A DNA stretch of 14,129 nucleotides, taken from the NCBI GenBank assembly GCA_900768785.1, contig CAAGEG010000134.1, positions 1 through 14,129 on the forward strand. The letters are read 5' to 3'. Positions 1-7,012 of this stretch are shown piece by piece. The position numbers and the translations under genes were made by a program. The stretch's first letter is position 1. Every line of letters begins with the position of its first letter. A model generated the notes under the pieces. It was not told where the DNA came from. It made no database searches and saw only the letters and a list, made by a program, of their open reading frames with translations. This DNA comes from an uncultured Prevotella sp. (lineage in GTDB: Bacteria > Bacteroidota > Bacteroidia > Bacteroidales > Bacteroidaceae).

Positions 1-80
1 CGCCCCTTGTTTTTTCTTCTAAAATATTACTATCATTGATTATCAATTAGTTATAATAATTACTATTTAAAATATGTGCC

Positions 81-116
81 GTGCCAACTGTGCCAACTGT
101 GCCAACTGTGCCAACT
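81..116. repeat. Tandem repeat, four perfect copies of GTGCCAACT
   Basis: Four identical 9-bp units run head to tail at 81-89, 90-98, 99-107 and 108-116, preceded by a partial GTGCC at 76-80. Because the unit is a multiple of three, each frame is open across it, which explains the spurious short frames. This is the kind of array in which copy number can change by slippage. Its function is unknown and no promoter element is visible inside it. Confidence 0.9.
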
Positions 117-457
117 TCCACATCGCTTTCTCCTTGCAGACACTCGCCTTCATCGGTGCTATTCTCGGTTATATAAATATGTGTTATATATATTATGTAT
201 TATATATAATGTTAATATACGGGTTAAGATTGCGCAATTTGTGGTTGTGTTATGGGAATTGCAGTTGAAGCCATTGAGAATATGAATATATTTCATATAT
301 CAGGTGCTATAAATTGTTGTCACACCAAGCGCACAACACCTAAATCGCACAATTAAATCTTTTTCTTCATGTAGCAAGAATATTGATTTATGATAAGAAA
401 TTAGCAGAATATGCATGTTTTATGGGGTTTTTCTGTTAAGATATATTAAATTACGGA

Positions 458-477
458 TTTGTGTGGGAACACACAAA
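458..477. other. Perfect 8-bp hairpin with GGAA tetraloop
   Basis: TTTGTGTG (458-465) and CACACAAA (470-477) pair perfectly around GGAA, a GNRA-type tetraloop on the + strand. There is no T tract after it on either strand, so it does not look like an intrinsic terminator. It lies just upstream of the promoter at 505-536 and could be a protein-binding palindrome or an RNA hairpin from a longer upstream transcript. Confidence 0.5.
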
Positions 478-504
478 AATTGATTAAAATTAAGAAAAGA
501 TTTA

Positions 505-536
505 TTTGCAAGTTAAAAAAAATGTTGTTACATTTG
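505..536 (+). promoter_or_regulatory. Bacteroidetes-type promoter of small RNA candidate
   Basis: A TTTG (-33 element, 505-508) and a TACATTTG (529-536) that fits TAnnTTTG exactly are separated by 20 bp, the expected spacing for the Bacteroidetes primary sigma factor. Transcription would start near 541. The next feature downstream is a strong terminator only about 55-60 bp further on, with no open frame between. Confidence 0.75.
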
Positions 537-540
537 TGTC

Positions 541-632
541 GTTATCCTGAAAACAATCTTTTTACCTTAAAAAACTAATACCTATTGAAGATATAAAGCG
601 ATTGCCTGTGAAGGCCATCGCTTTATTTTTAT
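541..632 (+). ncRNA. Candidate small RNA (~90 nt) between its own promoter and terminator
   Basis: A consensus promoter ends at 536 and an intrinsic terminator starts at 595, which defines a transcript of about 90 nt. There is no start codon with a meaningful frame in it. The 5' part is A/U-rich, with a weak hairpin TTTTTA-CCT-TAAAAA around 560-574 and an unpaired stretch up to the terminator. Small RNAs bounded this way by a Bacteroidetes promoter and a terminator are known in this order; the Bacteroidales-1 RNA motif is one described example. I cannot assign this one to a family by eye. An alternative is a leader RNA of the 721-1803 genes ending in an attenuator. The exact ends are inferred. 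Confidence 0.55.
595..632 (+). terminator. Intrinsic terminator of the small RNA candidate
   Basis: AAAGCGAT (595-602) pairs with ATCGCTTT (617-624). Inside it, after one T/C mismatch, GCC pairs with GGC around the loop TGTGAA. The run ATTTTTAT follows directly. No protein gene precedes it on the + strand within the window, so its natural client is the short transcript starting near 541. Confidence 0.8.
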
Positions 633-720
633 GTAGTATGTAACAAAAACAACTGTTATTACGTTTTATTTAAGGAAGAGCTGTTATATATTTATTATTT
701 AAAGAAAGGGAAACAGGATT

Positions 721-972
721 ATGAAACAAATATTGTCACTCATAATAGAAATAATGTTTTGCAACGTATGTATGGCAAAGGACATTGACACAACCTTAAA
801 CTCATTTGCAGAAGGCACAGACTCAATGGCAGCAACGGTAACTCCCCAACAGTTGAAAGAGCAGATTTTGAAAAGCCACGCTCTTAAAGTTGACAAAAAT
901 AATGTTATCGTGATGACCGTCAAGATAACACTTAGCGAGAAAAAGACTTTATCGGAAAATTACAGACCATAG
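721..972 (+). CDS. Small putative exported protein, unknown function
   Basis: This 83-residue frame begins with a short, imperfect signal-like segment (MKQILSLIIEIMFCNVCMA, possible cleavage after A19). A mature part follows that is rich in T, K and L and predicted to be helical in the middle (around residues 43-52). It is preceded by an A/G-rich stretch ending AGGATT before the ATG. It ends 24 bp before tcdA and has no terminator after it, so it is probably cotranscribed with tcdA. I do not recognise the family. The C-terminus stops abruptly after a KK-rich segment, so it may be a shortened remnant of a longer exported protein. Confidence 0.5.
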   Translation: MKQILSLIIEIMFCNVCMAKDIDTTLNSFAEGTDSMAATVTPQQLKEQILKSHALKVDKNNVIVMTVKITLSEKKTLSENYRP

Positions 973-996
973 GTTTAGCAAATAAAAACATATAAG

Positions 997-1803
997 ATGA
1001 AAACAGAAAACATATTTAGTCGCACGGGATTGTTGCTTGGCGAGAGTTCTATGCAACAAATAACACAAACACGTGTCATACTCTTTGGTGTAGGAGGCGT
1101 GGGTAGTTGGTGCGCAGAAGCATTGGTGCGAACAGGAATAGGCTATCTTACTATTGTTGACCCCGACTGTGTATGTGCGAGCAACATAAACAGACAACTC
1201 CCGGCAACAACGTCCACCATAGGTAAACCAAAGGTTGAAGCCCTGCGCCAACGACTGCAAGACATCAGTCCCAACACTTCTGTTACCGCCATACAGCGCA
1301 CTTTCAACACCGAAACGGCAGAGAGCTTTAACCTTGACAGCTACGACTATATAATTGATGCAATAGACAGTCTCGCCCACAAAGCTCTATTGATACGCCT
1401 GGCATGTAAGACCAAAGCCAAATTCTTTTCGTCTATGGGCGCAGCACTGAAACTTGACCCAACAAAAGTGATGGTTGGCGAGTTCTGGAATGTTCGCGGA
1501 TGTCCACTCGCAAGAGCTTTAAGACAATATTTCAAAAAGAGTAAAGACTTCCCCAAACATAAATTCCAATGTGTATATAGCGAGGAGCTACTCCCCAACA
1601 AAGGTGCCGACATATATAAAGATGATAGCGAGCTATTGACAAGCAACCAACGTTCAACCAAAGACAACAACAACGAAACATCCACATCCCCCTACTCCTC
1701 AGCCAAAAGAACAAACGGAAGTCTCGTACACATAACAGCAATTTTCGGAATGACATTGGCAGGACTGGTGATACAAGACATCCACAACAGCACCAAGATA
1801 TAA
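997..1803 (+). CDS. tcdA: tRNA threonylcarbamoyladenosine dehydratase TcdA
   Basis: An E1/ThiF-like enzyme of the cytoplasm that uses ATP to cyclise t6A to ct6A at position 37 of ANN-decoding tRNAs. The 268 residues match the family length. An N-terminal RTGLLLG segment (9-15) precedes the nucleotide-binding loop GVGGVG (31-36), the acidic VDPD (54-57) and the adenylation motif SNINRQ (62-67). A CPLARALRQ segment further on is typical of TcdA and separates it from ThiF, MoeB and HesA. A polar S/T/N/K-rich insert at about 205-238 separates the core from the final helix (HITAIFGMTLAGLVIQDI). The ATG at 997 puts the RTG motif at the usual distance from the N-terminus. It is probably in an operon with the small gene before it and ends at the shared terminator at 1882-1913. 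Confidence 0.9.
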   Translation: MKTENIFSRTGLLLGESSMQQITQTRVILFGVGGVGSWCAEALVRTGIGYLTIVDPDCVCASNINRQLPATTSTIGKPKVEALRQRLQDISPNTSVTAIQRTFNTETAESFNLDSYDYIIDAIDSLAHKALLIRLACKTKAKFFSSMGAALKLDPTKVMVGEFWNVRGCPLARALRQYFKKSKDFPKHKFQCVYSEELLPNKGADIYKDDSELLTSNQRSTKDNNNETSTSPYSSAKRTNGSLVHITAIFGMTLAGLVIQDIHNSTKI

Positions 1804-1881
1804 CAAAACCCAAATACCAACATAGGTAAACCTCAACAAGTTTAATACTTGTTAGAACAAAGGCAAAAAGATAAGAAAACA

Positions 1882-1913
1882 AAAAATAGCACCCCGTTTG
1901 AGGTGCTATTTTT
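1882..1913. terminator. Bidirectional intrinsic terminator between tcdA and nifJ
   Basis: A perfect 12-bp stem, with left arm 1882-1893 and right arm 1902-1913, encloses the loop CCGTTTGA. The GC part is TAGCACC/GGTGCTA, flanked by A5 on the left and T5 on the right. It therefore provides a T tract in both directions and can end tcdA (+) and nifJ (-), which converge here. Confidence 0.92.
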
Positions 1914-1931
1914 ATATAGTGAATAAATCTG

Positions 1932-4900
1932 TTATTCTTCGCTCCAATCCATCTTTGTCTGACGAACATAGCTTTGATAACGTTTCTTAGCCATGCGTTC
2001 AGCTTCAGCAAAGAGCTCATCAGCCTCATTTGGATAAGCCTTCTGAACAGACAGATAACGAACCTCACCAAGAAGGAAGTCACGGAATTTGCTCCAATCA
2101 GGCTCTTTAGAGTCAAGAGAGAACGGATTCTTTCCTTCCTCTGCCAACTGAGGATTGTAACGCCACAAGTGCCAGTAACCACATTCAACAGCCTTAGCCT
2201 CTTCTGCCTGGCTCTTGCCCATACCACCTTTAGCCTTAAGACCATGGTTGATACATGGAGCATAAGCAATAACGAGTGAAGGTCCTGGATATGCTTCAGC
2301 CTCACGTATTGCTTTCAAACACTGTGCTTGGTCAGCACCCATAGCAATCTGAGCAACATAAACATAACCGTATGTAGTAGCTATCATACCAAGATCCTTC
2401 TTGCGGATGCGCTTACCTTGTGCAGCAAACTGTGCAATAGCACCAAGAGGAGTAGCCTTTGAAGCCTGACCACCGGTATTTGAATAAACCTCAGTATCTA
2501 TAACAAATACGTTAACATCTTCACCTGAAGCGATTACATGGTCAAGACCACCATAACCGATATCATAAGAAGCACCGTCACCACCGATAATCCACTGGCT
2601 ACGCTTAACGAGATAGTGGTCGAGAGTTTGAAGTTCCTGACATACAGGACAACCCTTAGCTGCGCTTTCAGCTATCAATGGTTTCAGTTTAGCGGCAGCA
2701 ACCTTAGAAGCATCAGCATCGTCTTTTGCTGCAATCCACTCTTTTGCTGCTTCCTTATATTCGTCAGAAGCCTTGTCGCTCTCTATCATCTGATTGAGGA
2801 GCATAACAATACGCTCTTTCATCTTCTTGTTACCAAGTGCCATACCGAGACCAAACTCGCAGAAGTCCTCAAACAAAGAGTTGTCAAATGCCGGACCTTG
2901 TCCCTTCTCGTTTGTACAATATGGTGTAGAAGGTATAGAAGCAGAGTAGATTGAAGAACAACCTGTAGCGTTTGCTATCATTTCACGGTCACCGAAGAGC
3001 TGAGAAATAAGCTTAACATAAGGAGTTTCACCACAACCTGAACATGCTCCTGAGAACTCGAACAATGGTTGTGCGAACTGAGAATTCTTAACATTAGACT
3101 TGATGTCAACAAGTTCTTGCTTGCTCTTAACAGTCTTAACCAACTTATCCCAGTTAGCTGCTTCTTTCTTCATATCGTCAGCATCAGGGTTAAACGGTAC
3201 CATTGCAAGAGCTTTTCCTGTCTTAGGATTACCCGGACAAACATCAACACAGTTGCCGCAACCAAGACAGTCAAGAACAGAAGGCTCTATACGGAAGTGC
3301 ATTCCTGCCATTGCCTTTGGTGCTTTCATTGTGATTGTCTGGAAATCAAAGCCTGCAAGCTCTTCGTCTGTAAGAACGAACGGACGAATAGCAGCGTGAG
3401 GACAAACGAAAGCACACTTGTTACACTGGATACAGTTATCAGGATTCCATGCCGGAACAAATGCTTCAACACCACGTTTTTCGTAAGCTGAAGTACCATT
3501 CTGCCAAGAACCGTCAACAGTGTCATGTTTTACGAAGTCTGAAACCTTCAACAAGTCACCGGCCTGTGCGTTGATAGGACGAACAAGTTCTTTAACAAAT
3601 GCCGGAGCATCATCCTCAACAACTGCATCATCAGCAAGGTTTGCCCATGCCGGATCAACTGTTAACTGCTTGTATTCACCACCACGATCAACAGCAGCAT
3701 AGTTCTTGTCAACAACGTCTTGACCCTTCTTGCCATAAGACTTAACAATAAACTTCTTCATTTGCTCAACAGCGAGGTCAACAGGAATGACACCTGTGAT
3801 GCGGAAGAAGGCACTTTGAAGAATTGTATTTGTACGGTTACCAAGACCTATTTCCTGTGCTATCTTTGTAGCGTTGATATAATAAACTGTAATGTTGTTC
3901 TGTGCGAAATAACGTTTAACTTTATTAGGCATAAAGTTTACGAGTTCCTCTCCTTCAAAGATAGTGTTTAGCAAGAATGTACCGTTAGTCTGCAAACCAC
4001 GTGTTACATCATACATGTTCAAATAAGCCTGTACGTGACATGCTACAAAGTTTGGTGTTGTTACCAAATAAGTAGAACGGATAGGTGTGTCACCGAAACG
4101 AAGGTGTGAACAAGTGAAACCACCTGACTTCTTAGAGTCGTAAGAGAAGTAAGCTTGGCAATATTTATCTGTATTATCACCGATAATCTTCACAGAGTTC
4201 TTGTTTGCACCAACAGTACCATCAGCACCAAGACCAAAGAATTTAGCTTGGAACATACCTTTACCACCTAATGCTATTTCCTCAACTTCAGGAAGGCTGG
4301 TGAATGTAACGTCATCAACGATACCAACAGTGAAGTGGTTCTTTGGCTCAGGCAATGACAAGTTGTTATAAACAGCTATAATCTTAGCAGGAGTAGTGTC
4401 GCTTGAACCAAGACCATAGCGTCCGCCAACGATGAGAGGTTTGTTTTCAACATCGTAGAATGCGCTCTTAACGTCAAGATACAAAGGTTCGCCTTCTGCA
4501 CCCGGCTCTTTTGTACGGTCAAGAACAGCAATACGTTTTACCGTCTTAGGAACAGCAGCGATAAGATGTTTAACAGAGAACGGACGATATAGGTGAACTG
4601 CTACCATACCAACCTTTTCTCCTTGTGATGTAAGGTGGTCTATTGCTTCGCGAGCAGCCTCTGTAGCTGAGCCCATCAAGATGATTATGCGGTCGGCATC
4701 TTCTGCTCCGTAGTAATCAAACAGGTGATACTCACGTCCTGTTATCTTAGAAATTTCTGCGAGATAGTTTTCTACAACCTCAGGAACAGAGTCATAAGCA
4801 GAGTTACAAGCCTCACGGTGTGTGAAGAATGTTTCCGGATTTTCTGCTGTACCGCGTGTTTGAGGACGCTCCGGTGTAAGGGCACGATCACGGAAACGTT

Positions 4901-5507
4901 TTACATCAGCAGGATCTACCAATTTTGCAACATCTTCTTGCTCCATAACCTCGATTTTGTGATACTCATGAGATGTACGGAAACCGTCGAAGAAGTTAAC
5001 AAAAGGAACACCTGTCTTCAATGTTGCAAGGTGTGGAACAGCGGTAAGGTCCATAACCTCTTGTACTGAACCTGAGCAGAACATTGCGAAACCTGTTTGG
5101 CGACATGCCATAACGTCTTGATGATCGCCGAAAATACAAAGAGAGTGAGAAGCCAATGTACGTGCAGAAACATCAAACACGCAAGGGAGCAACTCACCTG
5201 CAATTTTGTACATGTTAGGAATCATCAACAAGAGACCCTGAGAAGCTGTGAATGTTGTAGTCAACGCACCGGCTTGCAATGAGCCGTGCAACGCACCGGC
5301 AGCACCACCCTCAGATTGCATTTCTTGAACAGAGACTGTCTGACCCCAAAGGTTCTTACGACCACGTGCAGACCAGTCGTCTACGTGTTCCGCCATAGGT
5401 GATGACGGAGTGATAGGATAAATGGCAGCAACCTCACTGAACATATAGCTCACATGAGCAGCAGCTTCATTACCATCACAAGTGATAAATCTTTTTTCTT
5501 TAGCCAT
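1932..5507 (-). CDS. nifJ: Pyruvate:ferredoxin (flavodoxin) oxidoreductase
   Basis: A cytoplasmic enzyme that oxidatively decarboxylates pyruvate to acetyl-CoA and CO2 and passes electrons to ferredoxin or flavodoxin, a central step of anaerobic fermentation. It is the fused single-chain form of 1191 residues, about the family's usual length. The N-terminal domain has YPITPSS (30-36) and the QSEGGAAGA glutamate region (E62/E66). The ferredoxin-like domain binds two 4Fe-4S clusters through C692, C695, C698, C702 and C747, C750, C753, C757. The proximal cluster ligands C822, C825, C850 and C1085 have the spacing of characterised PFORs. The TPP/Mg motif is GDG (976-978), followed by DTEVYSNTGGQ. 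All key residues are present. The start sits behind an A/T-rich leader without Shine-Dalgarno sequence, and I could not identify a consensus promoter in the 83 bp before it. Confidence 0.97.
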   Translation of the reverse strand: MAKEKRFITCDGNEAAAHVSYMFSEVAAIYPITPSSPMAEHVDDWSARGRKNLWGQTVSVQEMQSEGGAAGALHGSLQAGALTTTFTASQGLLLMIPNMYKIAGELLPCVFDVSARTLASHSLCIFGDHQDVMACRQTGFAMFCSGSVQEVMDLTAVPHLATLKTGVPFVNFFDGFRTSHEYHKIEVMEQEDVAKLVDPADVKRFRDRALTPERPQTRGTAENPETFFTHREACNSAYDSVPEVVENYLAEISKITGREYHLFDYYGAEDADRIIILMGSATEAAREAIDHLTSQGEKVGMVAVHLYRPFSVKHLIAAVPKTVKRIAVLDRTKEPGAEGEPLYLDVKSAFYDVENKPLIVGGRYGLGSSDTTPAKIIAVYNNLSLPEPKNHFTVGIVDDVTFTSLPEVEEIALGGKGMFQAKFFGLGADGTVGANKNSVKIIGDNTDKYCQAYFSYDSKKSGGFTCSHLRFGDTPIRSTYLVTTPNFVACHVQAYLNMYDVTRGLQTNGTFLLNTIFEGEELVNFMPNKVKRYFAQNNITVYYINATKIAQEIGLGNRTNTILQSAFFRITGVIPVDLAVEQMKKFIVKSYGKKGQDVVDKNYAAVDRGGEYKQLTVDPAWANLADDAVVEDDAPAFVKELVRPINAQAGDLLKVSDFVKHDTVDGSWQNGTSAYEKRGVEAFVPAWNPDNCIQCNKCAFVCPHAAIRPFVLTDEELAGFDFQTITMKAPKAMAGMHFRIEPSVLDCLGCGNCVDVCPGNPKTGKALAMVPFNPDADDMKKEAANWDKLVKTVKSKQELVDIKSNVKNSQFAQPLFEFSGACSGCGETPYVKLISQLFGDREMIANATGCSSIYSASIPSTPYCTNEKGQGPAFDNSLFEDFCEFGLGMALGNKKMKERIVMLLNQMIESDKASDEYKEAAKEWIAAKDDADASKVAAAKLKPLIAESAAKGCPVCQELQTLDHYLVKRSQWIIGGDGASYDIGYGGLDHVIASGEDVNVFVIDTEVYSNTGGQASKATPLGAIAQFAAQGKRIRKKDLGMIATTYGYVYVAQIAMGADQAQCLKAIREAEAYPGPSLVIAYAPCINHGLKAKGGMGKSQAEEAKAVECGYWHLWRYNPQLAEEGKNPFSLDSKEPDWSKFRDFLLGEVRYLSVQKAYPNEADELFAEAERMAKKRYQSYVRQTKMDWSEE

Positions 5508-5590
5508 TTTAATAAAATTATTAAATGTTAGTATTATGTGTTTGTTTTAACTATTTTGATTATTTCAATTATTGTGTTTAAATCAATTTA

Positions 5591-6778
5591 TTAGTAAATA
5601 AACCCGAGAAGCCACAGGGGAATTTGGTTGCCGTAACCTACTTCGGTGTTGTATCTTACATAATAGGTGTCGTTTGTCATGCGTATTTTGTTTTTGCTTG
5701 TGGCATCGCAAATTCTGAATTTCTTATTTCCGTCAACTATAAAATTGCGGTCTTTGCCACTTTGATTTACTTTGTGGTCTTTCCACATCGAGTTTACGAA
5801 AAATGTTTCCATTTTATCTTGCTCTTCTACTCTTATAGGATATATGGCATATAGCAGGTTTGAGTTGTGCATCATTATCTTGCTGGGTTTCTTAGGATAA
5901 CTCTGCCCTACCGGATATATGATGTTTATAAGCCTTGCATCGGCAAGATATTTTATGTAGTTCATTACTGTTGCCCTGCTGGTGTTTATTTCATGAGCCA
6001 ATTTGCTTATGTTCGGAGCCTTCGGCCCGTCTAATGCCAACAGATAAAACAGTTTTTTTATCTTTGTAAGATATTTCAGTTCTATTTGTTTTATAAACAA
6101 TATATCTACTTCTGTCATCATGTTCATTGTCTTAAGCAGATTTTCCGAAAAGTTGCGGTGCTCAAGAAAGAATGGATAAAAGCCATGATGAAGATAGTCT
6201 TGAAAGTATCTGTTTGGTGAGACTTCTGAAAGTATTTTGCGAATTATATGTTCATGGTCTGCCAATATCTCATCAAGAGTGTATGCTCTGAAATTCTTTC
6301 CCGTCATTAAATTAATGAATTCTCTGAAAGAGAAACCTCTTAGGTTATAGCTTTTCACTATTCCGCTGAGTTCGGGATTTTCTTCTTTCAGCCTCATCAC
6401 GCTACTGCCGGTAAAGACAATTTTCAATTCGGGATAACGGTCATAGCATTTGCGCAGTTCCGAACTCCAATTCTGCTCTTTGAAAACTTGGTCTATAAGT
6501 AGCACTTTACCCCCGTTTTTATAGAACTCTCCTGCGAAATCGGCTATTCCTCTACCTTGAAAATAAAAATTATTCATATTGACATAGAGGCATTGTCTGT
6601 CTTTAGGGTCAAAATTCTCTTTCGCATGCTGAAGCAAGAATGTTGTTTTACCAACACCTCTTGTGCCTTTAATGCCAATCATTCTGTCATTCCAATCCAC
6701 TTCGTCCATAAGCAAACGCCTGACGGGTGCATTGGTGTGTTCCAGTAGATAGGTGTGAGTACGAAAGAAAGCCTCCAT
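5591..6778 (-). CDS. AAA family ATPase (AAA_14/DUF4143 type)
   Basis: A predicted cytoplasmic P-loop ATPase of 395 residues. It has Walker A GTRGVGKTT (38-46), a Walker B-like strand KVLLIDQV (91-98) and the sensor strand IVFTGSS. A winged-helix segment (around 250-285, with TSRATVMNYIKYL) and a C-terminal domain of the kind found in AAA_14/DUF4143 proteins follow. The Walker B strand ends in D96-Q97 instead of the usual D-E. The codon is CAA, one base from GAA. The protein otherwise runs cleanly to its end (IPLWLLGFIY), so it is not truncated. Such ATPases are abundant and patchily distributed in Bacteroidetes, and their cellular role is not settled. It has its own promoter (6802-6832), and no terminator separates it from nifJ 83 bp downstream, so read-through into nifJ is possible. 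Confidence 0.85.
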   Translation of the reverse strand: MEAFFRTHTYLLEHTNAPVRRLLMDEVDWNDRMIGIKGTRGVGKTTFLLQHAKENFDPKDRQCLYVNMNNFYFQGRGIADFAGEFYKNGGKVLLIDQVFKEQNWSSELRKCYDRYPELKIVFTGSSVMRLKEENPELSGIVKSYNLRGFSFREFINLMTGKNFRAYTLDEILADHEHIIRKILSEVSPNRYFQDYLHHGFYPFFLEHRNFSENLLKTMNMMTEVDILFIKQIELKYLTKIKKLFYLLALDGPKAPNISKLAHEINTSRATVMNYIKYLADARLINIIYPVGQSYPKKPSKIMMHNSNLLYAIYPIRVEEQDKMETFFVNSMWKDHKVNQSGKDRNFIVDGNKKFRICDATSKNKIRMTNDTYYVRYNTEVGYGNQIPLWLLGFIY

Positions 6779-6801
6779 TTGTTTTTCGATATTTCAAGAT
6801 G

Positions 6802-6832
6802 CAAAGATAATATTTTATTCTTTATTTGCAAA
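6802..6832 (-). promoter_or_regulatory. Promoter of the AAA ATPase gene
   Basis: Read on the minus strand, TTTG (6832-6829) and TATCTTTG (6809-6802) are 19 bp apart. This is a complete match to the Bacteroidetes -33/-7 pattern. Transcription would start near 6797, giving a 5' leader of only about 18 nt before the ATG at 6778. Confidence 0.85.
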
Positions 6833-6863
6833 GCATACATTACAAAAACTAAAATTTTTTTGT

Positions 6864-7012
6864 TATTTTTGCACACAGATTTCAACTGCAACGAAAAAGA
6901 GTTGCAATCACAGCCAACAAAAGCCATGAATTGTCATTTGCACAAAAGGCTTTTATGATGTTATAACACATTGTTTTACACCATCAATATTACGAAATAA
7001 TAATAGCTCGAC
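6864..7012 (+). promoter_or_regulatory. Possible promoter and structured leader of the ATP-grasp gene
   Basis: TATTTTTG at 6864-6871 fits TAnnTTTG, but there is no TTTG at the right distance upstream, so the promoter is only partly supported. A transcript from here would have a leader of about 135 nt. It contains a small hairpin GCAAC-gaaaaaga-GTTGC near 6890-6907. A 7-bp inverted repeat AAAAGCC (6919-6925) / GGCTTTT (6948-6954) brackets a 10-codon frame (6926-6958, MNCHLHKRLL). Whether any of this regulates the gene is unknown. Confidence 0.35.

Larger units (their letters stand above)
1..500. other. Intergenic region without a convincing protein gene
   Basis: I see no credible coding region here. 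Two short open frames at about 74-285 run through a 9-bp tandem repeat and AT-rich DNA, and their translations are cysteine- or repeat-driven and do not look like real proteins. The stretch contains the tandem repeat at 81-116, very AT-rich DNA at about 165-235, a 7-bp inverted repeat ATATGAA/TTCATAT at 280-298 with a 5-nt loop, and a perfect hairpin at 458-477. No upstream gene end can be recognised at the left edge of the window. Confidence 0.6.

Noticed and set aside
165..235. AT-rich stretch considered as a replication origin or attachment site
   Set aside because: No DnaA boxes, iterons, integrase gene or tRNA gene are nearby; simple AT richness is not enough.
74..285. Two overlapping short open frames across the GTGCCAACT repeat
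   Set aside because: They exist because a 9-bp repeat leaves every frame open. The translations are repeat-derived or cysteine- and tyrosine-rich with no plausible protein pattern.
1532..2305. 257-codon open frame on the minus strand spanning the tcdA/nifJ junction
   Set aside because: It overlaps the ends of two certain genes and the terminator between them, and its sequence is rich in W, R, C and L as expected of an out-of-frame shadow.
2538..2954. Several 60-140 codon + strand frames inside nifJ, including this one
   Set aside because: They lie antisense to a well-supported PFOR coding region and lack recognisable domains or start signals.
6926..6958. Ten-codon frame (MNCHLHKRLL) as a leader peptide for the ATP-grasp gene
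   Set aside because: It is too short to judge, has no ribosome-binding signal or run of regulatory codons, and the promoter before it is only partly supported. It is mentioned in the leader entry but not called a gene.
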